Assembly: GCA_033439765.1 (NCBI GenBank)
Contig: JAULSN010000011.1
Location: 682,001 to 746,000 of the forward strand
Length of the DNA: 64,000 nucleotides
Source of the DNA: Lasiosphaeria ovina
Taxonomy: Eukaryota > Ascomycota > Sordariomycetes > Sordariales > Lasiosphaeriaceae
Reading direction: 5' to 3'
The notes under the pieces were generated by a model that had not been told where the DNA came from, ran no database searches, and worked only from the letters and a program-made list of their open reading frames with translations. The position numbers and the translations under genes were made by a program. Of the stretch, positions 35,201 to 45,500 are shown in pieces. Numbering within the stretch: position 1 is the first letter of the stretch; every line of letters begins with the position of its first letter.

Positions 35201-36130
35201 TGGTCTGAATTTACACCCTTAGATTACCAGCCATGTCTTGGAAAAACTACACCAACTAGACCTCGACTACATGCGATGCATATTTCGTAGACAACGTTTC
35301 TTGGTTTCTGGCTCGCCCCAACAATCGTACTAGATGGTCGTTTGCACGCGCACGTTGCCAAGTCACGCGTTATTGAGTCTATGTAATTAATTATGAGAGC
35401 CGGAGTCGATGGCGAAGTCCAGGTCCGGAACCACGGGGCCTTGGATTGTCGAGGCCTAACACGCCAGTGTTGTTTGGTTGCTATCTCGGACTTTATTTGC
35501 CACATGTCCAAGGTGTTCATTCGAACATGAGTAAAAAGAATTATCAACATCTATCTAGGCTCAATTACCGGTTTCCTGATTTCGCTAACATGTCCAAATC
35601 CGTATTGTTTGACCTTGATCCCCTTTCCGGTAAAACCAACTGTCATCTAATCAATTGCAAGCGGGAATAGGTCACTGGCTGATCCGTTGTCTACACTCTT
35701 TGGGGTTCCGAGACTGAGAAAGTGTTGACAATTATTACCTTAGCTCTAATGACAAAACTCGAGGTGTTTGCAGCTTAGCTCACATCTCACAGCAAAGCCC
35801 AATCAGTCATGGCATGGCTAGCGGCGGAAATGCCGAGGCGTCAGCCGCAGCTAGCGGTCCGAGGCAGTTCCGATGCACGGCGTCCCGGTTCCGACTCGGT
35901 CCGACGCCCCGCTCCGACTTCTCCGACTGGCGCGCCGACTGCAGCTCCGGCCGGCGCCGACAGGGCGCACGCGGCAACAAACAAGCGGTTTGCGATATGC
36001 CCGGACTGGTATTTCAGGGGCGATAACGGCGCCGATCAGGAATATATCACTGATTGTCCCCTTGACATGTGCATCTCGACCCAGACGGCCATATCTCTAG
36101 TTATTCACAAGAAGAAAATAGACGGCAAAC
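29205..36130. other. Gene-poor 6.9 kb interval upstream of the P450
   Basis: No gene recognised on either strand. Several frames of 170-215 codons overlap one another between 30.8 and 31.7 kb and at 33.5-34.1 kb but have no domain or protein-like composition. Simple sequence is frequent: CCCATCCCATCCCATCC near 31074-31090, CACACAGACACG repeats at 33626-33660, (GC)n at about 34081-34100, (GCAC)n at 34488-34508 and GTAC palindromes at about 29990-30030. Bases 35.8-36.1 kb are GC-rich, hold several CCGAC words and are the likely P450 promoter. Confidence 0.5.
35891..35899. promoter_or_regulatory. Everted CCG-N3-CGG element upstream of the P450
   Basis: CCGACTCGG, about 230 bp before the P450 start codon, inside a run of five CCGAC words (35891-35939). 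CGG triplets arranged as an everted pair are typical contact sites of Zn2Cys6 regulators. Matching palindromes lie upstream of the hydrolase and in the PKS/ER promoter. Candidate only. Confidence 0.35.
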
Positions 36131-37908
36131 ATGGCGGGCATTGCCGAGTTCGTGCTGTCGCCGACGTTTCTGATCCTGGCGCCGCTGCTGCTGGTCATTG
36201 GCAATGTGGCGTCGTTTGTGCTGCGGACGCTGCGGCCCAAGGGGTTCCCGCCGGGGCCGGCGGTAGTGCCGGGGCTGGGCAACCTGTCGCAGATCGACAA
36301 GCGGTTCCCGTTCCGGTCGTACGGGACGTGGGCGGGCGAGTTCGGGCGGCACACGCCGCTGGGGATCAAGAAGGCGGCCAACAACGTCGTGGTGCTCAAC
36401 AGCGGGCGCCTGGTGCGCGAGCTGTTCGAGAAGCGCGGCGCCGTCTACAGCGACCGCCCCTGGCAGTACATCAACAACGAGTGGATCCTGGGCAAAGACC
36501 TGCGCCTGGCCCTGTTCACCAACAACACGGCCTGGCTGACGCGCTGGCGCCGCGAGTTCTCGCACATCTTCGACATGGCCGCCATCACGCGCTTCCGCCC
36601 CGTCTACGAGGCCGAGACGGCGCGCCTGCTGGTCAAGCTGGTCGAGGCGCCCCAGGCCCGCCGCCGCGACCTCGAGGACATCCTCGTGTGCTGGATCGTC
36701 AGCGTGCCGTGTCTGGGGCTGTGCGGCCGCCGCCCCGACGACCTGGGCGACCTCGACTTCAACGTCAAGCAGTTCCGCTTCGACCAGGAGCAGTACCTCA
36801 GCCTGCTGACCCCCGGCGCCGGCGACGTGTTCCCCCTGCTGCGCTACCTGCCCGAGGCCTTCGGGCTGGCGCCCTGGAAGGAGAAGGCGCGCTACGTGCG
36901 CCGCCAGCTGCTCAAGGCCGGCACGTCGTTCCTGGCCGCCGCCACCCAGCAGCGCGCCGCCCTCGACGCCGGCAAGTCCATCGCCTGGGAGAGCCTGCTG
37001 GCCAAGATCCTGCGCGAGCAGCGCGACGAGACGACCAAGAAGCACAGCAACAAGAAGGACGTCGTCTTCGACGTCAACGACATGGGCATGACGGGCATCC
37101 AGATCCTGTCGGCCGCCATGAACACGTCGCTCGCCGTCTTCTCCATCGGCCTGATGCTGCTGGCCAAGCACCCCGACATGCAGAAGCGCGCCCGCGACGA
37201 GGTGCTGCAGGTGTTTGCCGGCGCCCCGCCGCGCCCCGCCGACCTGGCCAAGCTCAAGTTTGTCGAGGCCTTTTACAACGAGGTGTGTCTCCCTCTCAAC
37301 TCCCCGTCGTCTCCCTTCATGTCAGCACACACATGCTAACCCACCCCGACTCCAAGATCTACCGGTGGCGGCCCGTGGCACCGCAGGCGGCCGCGCACGC
37401 GCCGTCGCAGGACGACGTGTTCGAGGGCCACGCGATCCCCAAGGGCACGTCGGTCATCGCCAACGTGTGGCACATCCACCACTCGGCGGACGACTACGAC
37501 GACCCGGACAAGTTCATCCCGGAGCGCTTCCTGGCGCACCCGTTCGGCATGCGCCCCGACGCGGCCCACGACCCCGCGCGCCTCGAGGGCTCCGGCCCGC
37601 GCCTGACCTACGCGTTCGGCGCCGGCCGCCGCATCTGCCCCGGCATGGACTCGGCGCGCCAGAGCCTTGTGCTGGGGCTCGCCAAGGTGCTGTGGGCGTT
37701 TGATGTGCTGCCGCCGGATAATGGTGACGAGATCGATCTGGACATTGAGACGGGGTTTATCTCGGACCTGGCGCTGCGGCCGAGGCGGTTTGATGTCAGC
37801 TTGAAGCTGCGCGAGGGCCGTACTAAGGAGGAGATCCTCGACCACTACCACCAGGCCTACGAGGGCCAGGCCGAGGTCATGGGCTGGGAGGGCGGCCTGT
37901 ACAGGTGA
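36131..37908 (+). CDS. Cytochrome P450 monooxygenase
   Basis: Model join(36131..37282,37357..37908), 567 aa. The 74 bp intron (donor GTGTGT, acceptor TCCAAG) splits the K-helix: exon 1 ends in glutamate 384 and exon 2 opens IYRWRPV, so the ExxR motif (E384-R387) exists only after splicing. An N-terminal membrane anchor (FLILAPLLLVIGNVASFVL) and a proline hinge (GFPPGPAVVPGLGN) indicate the ER membrane. The haem loop is FGAGRRICPG with Cys478. The I-helix oxygen-binding motif reads AAMNTS (residues 328-333) where most P450s have a Gly and an acidic residue before Thr. Layout fits the fungal O-methylsterigmatocystin-oxidoreductase-like P450s. It lies at the edge of the PKS cluster, convergent with the hydrolase, and is expected to oxidise the polyketide. 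Family certain, substrate inferred from context. Confidence 0.9.
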
Positions 37909-38555
37909 TTTACTCGGTCGGGGCTCAGACTAGGAGGGGGTTGCTGCACCTTGTCTTTGAAACGCTGCTTGACTGCAAAGGGAGTTGATGAATGGGGGTG
38001 CTGGTCAGGTGTTTCGAAGTTTGTTTTGCGCGTATAAAGATACAGATTACGGTCATGTCACACTGTTAGCTAGTCCAGGGCAAGCTGTCTGGCTTGAACT
38101 ATTTCTTGCTAGCAGTAGCGCAACACATCTTTGACACAGCAGAACTGCCTTTGACGTTGAGCTTAAAGCGGCTATTCTATCCTCACCTCTGGTGTATGCA
38201 GCCCATCCAAGAGCCCTGGCCGTCACATCTCCTGAGTGCTAGCCTGTCGTACTTGGAGCTCAGGCGCAGAGTTTGGCCCACTTGGTGTGTTGCTGCTTTC
38301 AAGCGAATCCTTTGCGGACTGTATATTGTGATTTGGACTGACTTGTTCACCACTTAACAGGTAGCTCTACACCGGCACCGGCCATTGAGGCCTTGTTTCC
38401 CCGCCCTTGTTTGTCTTTCTTGGACTAAATTCACAGAACGACACACGGCGAGACACGGCTTGAAAGCCAATGCAATAAATGTTTCATTCTAATATAATGA
38501 CTACCCGAAAAATGTCCATGAATAAAACAAATACGCCTCCCCCCCCAGCAACGGC
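37909..38555. other. Convergent spacer between P450 and hydrolase
   Basis: 650 bp between two 3' ends, holding both 3' UTRs. It contains an AATAAA-like word near 38473 on the plus strand and AT-rich blocks. No gene seen. Confidence 0.4.
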
Positions 38556-39588
38556 TCAAAAGTCCATGTGGCGCTTCAGAAAGTCGAGCTGCCGGTCCAG
38601 AATACTATCAACGTCGCCAAAGATCCAGTCGAGGTGGCCCTTGCCCTTGAGGATGTCGAGCTCCTTGGGCTCGTGCATGCGGTCGTAGGCGCGCAGCTGG
38701 TCCTTGGTGGGGCACGAGACGTCGAACTCGGGGGTGACCATGAGGGCCGGGGTCGGGGCGATGTACTCGACGAGGTTGAGCACGCTCCAGGACAGCGCGC
38801 GGTAGTAGGTCTGCACGGTCACGCGGTTCTCGACGGGTATGTTGAGCCGCTCCAGCGCCGGCATCATGTCGGCCGCCAGCTGCAGCCCGTTGGGCACGCT
38901 GCCGTCCTCGTTGACGTACGGCAGGTACATGGGATCCTCGCCCGCCAGCTGCTCCGCCCGGTCGTACATGGCCATTTCTAGGATTGGCTGCCGCCGATCC
39001 GGCAGCCCCGTCGAGTCGATCAGCGGCGCCACCGAGATCATGGCCGCGATCCGCTTGCTACACAGTCGAAAGTCAGAAGATGAGTTCATAATTAAAGGGG
39101 GGGGGGGGGGGGGGGGGGGATAGGCAGATGACGCACTCGAGCGCCGCCGCCGCCAGCGTCACGTTGCCGCCGAAACACAGCCCCCAGAGGGCAATCTTGG
39201 TCTCGTCGACGAGCGGGTTGTCGGACAGCCACGTCACGGCGTCGTGCAGGTGCTCAGCCTGCTGCCGGGGATCTATCTGTGCGCAAACACGTCGAGGTCA
39301 ACCACACTGCATTTCCCACAAAAAGGGGCAAACAACAACAAAACTCACATCGTTCCGCGGCTCGCCGTCGCTGGACCCGATGTTGCGCGGGTCGTAGGCC
39401 AGGCACGTAATGTCGCGCTCCTGGAACCACTTGGAGATGTCGGGGATGATGGCGTCCTTGGGCATGTTGAACCCCGGGGACAGGATGATGGCCGGCCCGC
39501 GCTTGGTGGCCGGGTACAGCCAGCCGCGCAGCGTCAGGCCATCGAGCGTGTTGAACTCGACGTCGTGGCGTGGCAGGTTTGAAGACAT
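38556..39588 (-). CDS. Alpha/beta hydrolase with cysteine nucleophile (GrgF-like candidate)
   Basis: Model complement(join(38556..39057,39137..39276,39349..39588)), 293 aa. Introns are 72 bp (donor GTGAGT, acceptor CACAG) and 79 bp (donor GTGCGT, acceptor TGTAG); the second contains a 23-base G run. The fold is a dienelactone-hydrolase-like alpha/beta hydrolase: GWLYPATKRGPAIILSPGF near residue 22, then the nucleophile elbow GLCFGG with Cys114 in place of serine, Asp239 in EFDVSC and His268 in GKGHLDW. These form a probable Cys-Asp-His triad. No signal peptide, so cytosolic. In HR-PKS clusters such hydrolases release the chain from the ACP. In the gregatin pathway the hydrolase GrgF both releases and fuses two chains, and as I recall it also uses a cysteine. 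Tandem with the trans-ER gene on the same strand. Family firm, exact reaction inferred. Confidence 0.85.
39097..39119. repeat. G23 homopolymer inside a hydrolase intron
   Basis: 23 consecutive G on the plus strand, lying in the second intron of the minus-strand hydrolase gene (as a C run in the transcript). It may be length-variable or a sequencing-prone site. Confidence 0.9.
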
Positions 39589-40650
39589 TTGCGCGCCTCT
39601 TTTTTGCTGTTGGGGGGTGGGGGGTGAAGGTGGATGGACAATGCGCGGTTGCAGAGGCAATTATTCGCTCAGGAGTCAGGGGTAATAACAACAGCAAAGA
39701 CTTTTAAAATGTGGGAACGGGACGACAAATTCTCTTTTACGTGCATGCAAGATTGCAGACAGACAGACAGACGGGAAGGGTTTCGATACTAACCGCGGCC
39801 AAGAGACAGCGCAATGCAGCTAGTAATTGCCTATTTAACTGTGCAGTGCGTGGCGGAGGGCCCGGAGTCTTGGCGGCGGGCTCGGCGTTCCGGTCGCGGT
39901 TCCGGCCCCGGCCCCGGCCTCGCGTCATCCGAGTCGGCGGTCGGCGCGCCCATGTCGCTCTTTTTGCGTTATATAATCCAAATGCAGGTTCTTGCGCCCG
40001 GCCGGTGTCCTCTCGGAGTTGCCGTCGCCGAGGCAGGGAGGGAGCGCAGCCAGTGTCGGCCCGGTGATTGCCTAATAGTGCTGATCGATTCGTCGTCAGA
40101 CCGACCAGTCTGCGGTCACGCTACGGATCTACTTGGCTAGCGATAATTGAAGCGGGCAAATTGGCAACTAATAACGGCTCAGCATGGTTTCTAGCACTCA
40201 AATGAGTAAAATCTAGCAATGAACGGTTCAGAGTCATTGAATGAAATGTGAGAGAACGAGGTGATCTGCAATTAATTAGGTGAAAGCTGCGCCCAGGGGA
40301 ATAACTAACCACCCAAGGAATTGTATGTAATTGAGTGTTTGCAGATTCAAAGCATCTTAGACATATCAATCAGAGTTACACTTGAACCGCTTGTTAAGAC
40401 TCTATGCTAGTGTAGAATTCGATTTTGAACCTAGTAGTTAATTAGAAGCAAAACGTATTCTACTTACTCCTCACTCCTCTATTGAGCTTGACGTGCCTAG
40501 TAGACCTACAATTCACTTGTGGCATGAATGTATAAGCGTATTTCATTCATTGTTCATTCATTACGCCTCCCCCAAACCCTACAGTGAATCAAATGGCCGT
40601 GACGACAGCAAAACAGACCACACAACCCCCAAAACTAGCTATCACCCTAA
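39589..40650. other. Hydrolase promoter and trans-ER 3' flank
   Basis: 1.06 kb. The first 400 bp upstream of the hydrolase is GC-rich, with GGCCCCGGCCCCGG words and a CCGAGTCGG palindrome at 39929-39937. The remainder is AT-rich and contains the 3' region of the enoyl reductase gene. No gene seen. Confidence 0.5.
39929..39937. promoter_or_regulatory. Everted CCG-N3-CGG element upstream of the hydrolase
   Basis: CCGAGTCGG, about 340 bp upstream of the hydrolase start, is the reverse complement of the element before the P450. Just beside it GTCGGCGCGCC (39940-39950) is the reverse complement of 35929-35939 in the P450 promoter, an 11-base match. Confidence 0.35.
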
Positions 40651-41772
40651 TCACCCAAGCAGCGGCAGCACCAGCTTCTTAGCATGCACCTTGCCAAGCC
40701 TCATGTCATCAACACCGTCAGTAATTCCCGCCAGCCCGCCCTCACGAATCTCAACAGGATGATGCCTGATAGCGCCATCACGCAGCCAGGCCTCCGCCTG
40801 TGCAAACAACTGCGTGCCAAACTGCTTATGCGCAGGCGTACTGGGGCGGCCGTAGGCGCCCTTCTTGTGGACGGGGACGCCGAGCAGCGAGGGGGCCATC
40901 AGCCAGTCGGCGCGCACGTCGCGGCGCGTGTACTTGACGGCGGCGGTGGGGGCCTCGAGCGCCACGTACGCGCCGCCCCCTGCCCCAATGGCCTCGTAGC
41001 TCGTCTTCATGCTGGCCGCGTCCGTCACGCAGTCCAGCACGTGGCGCAGCCCGTTGTCCGTGTGCACTCGGATGTCGGCGCCGCAGCTCGCCGAGTGGTA
41101 GTCAAAAGTCGCGGCCGCGCCGAAGGATGCGCACAGCGCGTCGTTGCTGGGCGAGCACGTCACGATGGGCGTGTAGCCGGCTCTGTTTGCGCGTCAGACA
41201 CTCGATGCCAGGGGCCACAGAGGGTAATTAACTCACATGCGCAGCAGCTGCGTGGCCATGGTGCCGGTCGCAGTGGCGCCGCCCGAGACGAGCACGACCT
41301 CGCCGGTGGCGGTGCCGGGCGCAGCATTAAACGGCAGGGCGAGGCCGGGGAGCTGGAAGAGGGCGAGGCCGGCGGTGGCGATGGCGAGGCCCATGGCGGT
41401 GGCGTCGGTGAAGGGCAGCGCGTCGGGGATGTGGCAGGCGAGGCCCTCGGTGGCGAGCGCGTACTCGGCGAACGCGCCCGCCGCCTTGTCGGCCGCGTCC
41501 ATGGGGAACGTGACGGCCAGCACGCGGTCGCCCGCGCGGAACCGCGTCACGCCGGCGCCAGCTGCGACGACGGTCCCCGCGAAATCGCACCCGCCCAGCG
41601 CCCCCGGCACCTGCGAGTAGTCGATGACCTTGGCGTCGAGCGGGTTGAGCGCCACGGCGTGCACCCGGCACAGGATCTCGCCCGGCCGAGGGGTGGGGAC
41701 GGGGAGGTCTGAAGCGAGGCGGTAGCCGCCTGCCTCGGCGCCCACGAGGGCCTTCATGGTGGTGGGGGACAT
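40651..41772 (-). CDS. Trans-acting enoyl reductase (LovC/GrgB type)
   Basis: Model complement(join(40651..41182,41237..41772)), 355 aa. The 54 bp intron has donor GTGAGT and acceptor AACAG and joins TQLLR to IAGYTPIVTCSP, a junction typical of this family. The start is the ATG opening MSPTTMKALV. The protein is a medium-chain dehydrogenase/reductase: GroES-like half with PRPGEILCRVHAVALNPLDAKV and GCDFAGTVVAAG, then a nucleotide-binding half with LVSGGATATGTMA. No zinc-binding cysteine pattern, as expected for a quinone-reductase-like NADPH enoyl reductase. Such stand-alone ERs dock on an HR-PKS that lacks its own ER and reduce enoyl thioesters at chosen cycles. The adjacent divergent PKS has no ER domain, which fits this partnership. 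Firm call. Confidence 0.9.
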
Positions 41773-42565
41773 GGTTTGCGGGTTTTCCTGTACGGCAAGA
41801 AAGAATTCTGGATAGACAAAGGACAAGCCAGCGTAAATGATGAGAGCAAACACAGGCGAGTCTGAACTCTGGACTTGTTCGTTGTTCGTTGTGTGTTGTT
41901 GTCGTCGTTTGTTCTGTTGCCTTCACAAAACGCACGAAGTACGTTGGACGTAATTAGAACTAAACAGCACTCGAAAGCCAACCTGCCGCCAGCCAAGTCG
42001 CAAGCCGCGTCGGTGTTATCGCAAACTCGGCTGTCCTGGCGCCGCCGACAGGGCGGACCGATCGGAGCCCGAAACGCAGTACGGTGTGGATGTCGGACAG
42101 CTCGGCCCGGTCAGCGCACTCCCCCCAAGTCGGCACCGCGAGATCCATGGTGATACTATGCAGCAGCACAGCGGCACCAGCCCGTCGATCGGCTTGCCGG
42201 GACCCAGCCGGTGTCGAGCGTGCGCGTTGTCCGGTCCGGCCCAAGGGAGGCAGGCAGGTTCGGAATGCCACAGGAAAACACAGCGTCCCGAGAGATCGCG
42301 AGATGACGAGCTCCGGGGGCACGCCCACATCGGCGACGTTCGGCCATGAATTCGTCCGGGACTCTCACAAAGCACCTCGCATTCTCGGCTTATATTACCC
42401 AGAACGGGCCTTAATCTCACCCCCGAATATTGTTTCCCCCAAGTCATCTGAAGCCTTTTGCTCCAGAGGTTTCTCCAGCCACTAGTTTCAACATAGCCCC
42501 CCCTTTCTTTCCGCCCTCTTTACCTACCTTGGGTATCTGGCATCGCACACTTGAGAGTCTTCAAC
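41773..42565. promoter_or_regulatory. Divergent promoter of trans-ER and HR-PKS
   Basis: 793 bp between head-to-head start codons, so the two partner enzymes are likely co-expressed. It contains a CCGATCGG palindrome at 42058-42065, an overlapping TCG-N5-CGA word (TCGGAGCCCGA, 42062-42072), which is the AflR binding consensus, and GCCGACAGGGCG at 42044-42055, identical to 35956-35967 before the P450. No functional proof. Confidence 0.55.
42062..42072. promoter_or_regulatory. AflR-type TCG-N5-CGA site candidate
   Basis: TCGGAGCCCGA matches the published AflR consensus TCG(N5)CGA. The cluster regulator at 52-53 kb is an AflR-type Zn2Cys6 protein. Six fixed bases in 0.8 kb can occur by chance, so weight is modest. 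Confidence 0.35.
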
Positions 42566-45500
42566 ATGGGCAGCCAAGTGTTGGACAGCGGCTTCTATGC
42601 CCGCGAGCCCATTGCGATAGTGGGCAGCAGCTGCCGCTTCCCCGGCGGCGCAACGTCACCCTCCAAGCTATGGGAGCTGCTCGAAAACCCGCGAGATGTG
42701 GTTCAAGAGATCCCAGCCAGCCGCTTTAGCACCCAGGCATTCCACCACCCAGACAGCCAGCACCATGGAGTGGGTAGACCCTTTCTTGGCTACGCTTGTG
42801 ACTTGTCACTAACCAAGGGCACAACCGCACAAACAGAGCGCCAACGTCAGGCACGCGTACCTACTCGACGATGACCCGCGCGTCTTCGATCGCGACTTCT
42901 TCGGCATCAACCCTAAGGAGGCCGAGGCCATGGACCCGCAGCAGCGCGTGTTGCTCGAGACGGTGTACGAGGGCGTCGAGGCGGCGGGCTACTCGATGGA
43001 GCAGCTGCGGGGGTCGCCGACGGCCGTCTTCGTCGGGTGCATGAGCTTCGACTACCAGTTCGTGGCCATCCGTGGCATCGACAGCCTGCCGCAGTACCAC
43101 GCGACGGGTGCCGCCATGTCCATCCTGGCCAACCGCGTGTCCTACTTCTACGACTGGCGGGGCCCTTCGGCCGCCATCGACACGGCCTGCTCGTCGAGCC
43201 TCGTCGCCCTGCACCAAGCCGTCGCCGCCCTACGCAACGGCGACGCCACCATGGCCGTGGCCGCCGGGTCCAACCTGATCCTAGGGCCCGAGCCCTTTGT
43301 TGCCGAGTCCAAGGTACTTATTACCTTTTTGTCTGCCATGCATTCACTGCCATGCCGCCCTTGGAGAGTGTCAAGACACGAGCTAACAGACGCCTAGCTC
43401 AACATGCTGTCACCCAACGGACGGTCCTACATGTGGGATGCCTCCGCCGACGGCTACACTCGTGGCGAGGGTTTCTCGGTGGTACTCCTCAAGACCCTCA
43501 GCCAGGCTCTCGCCGACGGCGACCACATTGAGTGCATTGTCCGCGAGACTGGCGTGAACTCGGACGGCAAGACACCGGGTATGCCTGCTCGCACCCCCCC
43601 CCATACCTGGCAAGAAGCCCCATATTCGAGATACTTACCTGTGGTTGTTTTTAGGCATCACCATGCCGAGCTCCGAGGCACAGGCACAGCTCATCCGCGA
43701 CACTTACGCGCGGTGCGGACTCGACCCGACTCGGGAGTCGGACCGGCCGCAGTACTTTGAGGCCCACGGCACGGGCACGCCGGCGGGAGATCGTAAGCGA
43801 CTTACCTTGCCTGCCTTTCCATACCTTGATCATCCCAAGCATCTCTTCCAGCAGCTGCACAGGCACTAACACAGCTCGCCAAACTAGCCATCGAAGCGCG
43901 GGCCATCCAAAGCGTCTTCTTTCCCGAAAGCAGTGCCGACGCCAGCGACGGCGAGCTGCTGGTCGGCAGCATCAAGACCATCATCGGGCACACCGAGGGC
44001 ACGGCGGGTCTGGCGGGCGTGCTCAAGGCGTCGCTGGCGGTGCAGCACGGCCTGGTGCCCGCGAATCTGCACTTCAAGCAGCTCAACCCCAAGCTGCGGC
44101 CCTACTACACCAACCTGCGTGTGCCGACCACCACGGTGCCCTGGCCCGCGGTGCGCGCAGGGTCGCCGCGCCGTGTCAGTGTCAACAGCTTCGGCTTTGG
44201 CGGCACCAACGCTCATGCCATCATCGAGAGCTGGGACCCCGCCGACAGCGCACTGCAGCTGCTGCCCAATTCCTATGGCGCAGGGCCCTTTGTGCTGTCA
44301 GCCAACTCGGCCGCGGCGCTGGCCGGCAGCGCGGGCGCTCTGGGGGCGTACCTGCGCTCGCAACCCGCTACGCACCTGGGGCGGCTGGCGCACACGCTAT
44401 TCCGGCGCAGTGACCTGCCGTTCCGGGCCGCCTTCTCGGCATCTTCAGCCGAACAGCTCGCTGACAAGCTCGAAGCCGCGAGCAAAGATCCCGCCATCAT
44501 CAACACGCGAGGCACTAGTCCTCTGCCGGTGTCGCTGCCGCCGCGGATCCTCGGCGTGTTCACGGGACAGGGAGCCCAGTGGGCGGGCATGGGGCGCGAG
44601 CTATACGCGTCGTCGGCAGTGTTCCGGCGGGCCATCGACGGGATGCAACACAGCCTAGACACGCTCCCCGAGGAGGAACAACACAACAGGCCCAGCTGGA
44701 CGCTCGCCGAGCAGCTCACGGCAACAGCCGAGACATCACGCGTCGGGGAGGCGCCCGTCTCGCAGCCGCTGTGCACGGCACTGCAGGTTGCGTTAGTCGA
44801 CGTGGCGCACGCCGCGGGCATCGAGTTCAGTGCCGTGGTCGGCCACTCGTCAGGCGAGATTGCCGCGGCGTATGCTGCGGGCTATCTCAGCGCCGACGAC
44901 GCGATCCGCGTGGCCCATTTCCGTGGCGTGCACTCGGGTCTCGCGCAGGGCCCCGGCGGTAAGCGCGGCAAAATGATGGCCGTGGGTCTGTCGCTGGAGC
45001 AGGCGCGGCGCTTCTGCGGAGAAGGAGAGTTTGGAGGCGGGTCGCTGGTGGTTGCGGCCAGCAACTCGTCAACGAGCTGCACGCTGGCAGGCGACGCCGA
45101 GGCCATCGACGCGGCGCGCGCGGGGCTCGAGGCCAAAGGCACCTTTGCTCGCGTGCTCGCTGTTGACACGGCGTACCATTCGCACCACATGCAGCCGTGC
45201 GCGGGGCCATACTTGGCGTCGCTACAGCGGTGCGGAGTCCGCGTGCTCGACAAACAGGAACGACGCCGGGTGGTGTGGTACTCGAGTGTGTGGGGGTCTG
45301 ACGGCCGCAGCAAGTCGTTTGACGACGACGGCGGCGACCTGCTCGCGGGCCAGTACTGGGTCGACAACCTGACTCGGCCGGTGCTCTTTAGCCAGGCCGT
45401 GGCGCGCGCTATCCATGACGACCAGGTCTTTGACGTGGTGCTCGAGGTCGGCCCGCACCCGGCGCTCAAGGGCCCAGCGTCCGAGACCATCAAGGCGCTG

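Noticed and set aside
35809..37908. A 699-codon open frame starting at 35809
   Set aside because: It runs through P450 exon 1 in the wrong frame, giving Arg/Pro/Ala-rich sequence, and becomes real only in exon 2 (from 37357). The spliced model from 36131 has the anchor, hinge, ExxR and haem loop.
40684..41712. 342-codon plus-strand frame opposite the enoyl reductase
   Set aside because: Antisense shadow of a GC-rich gene with Arg/Gly/Val-rich content; the minus strand carries the full MDR fold.
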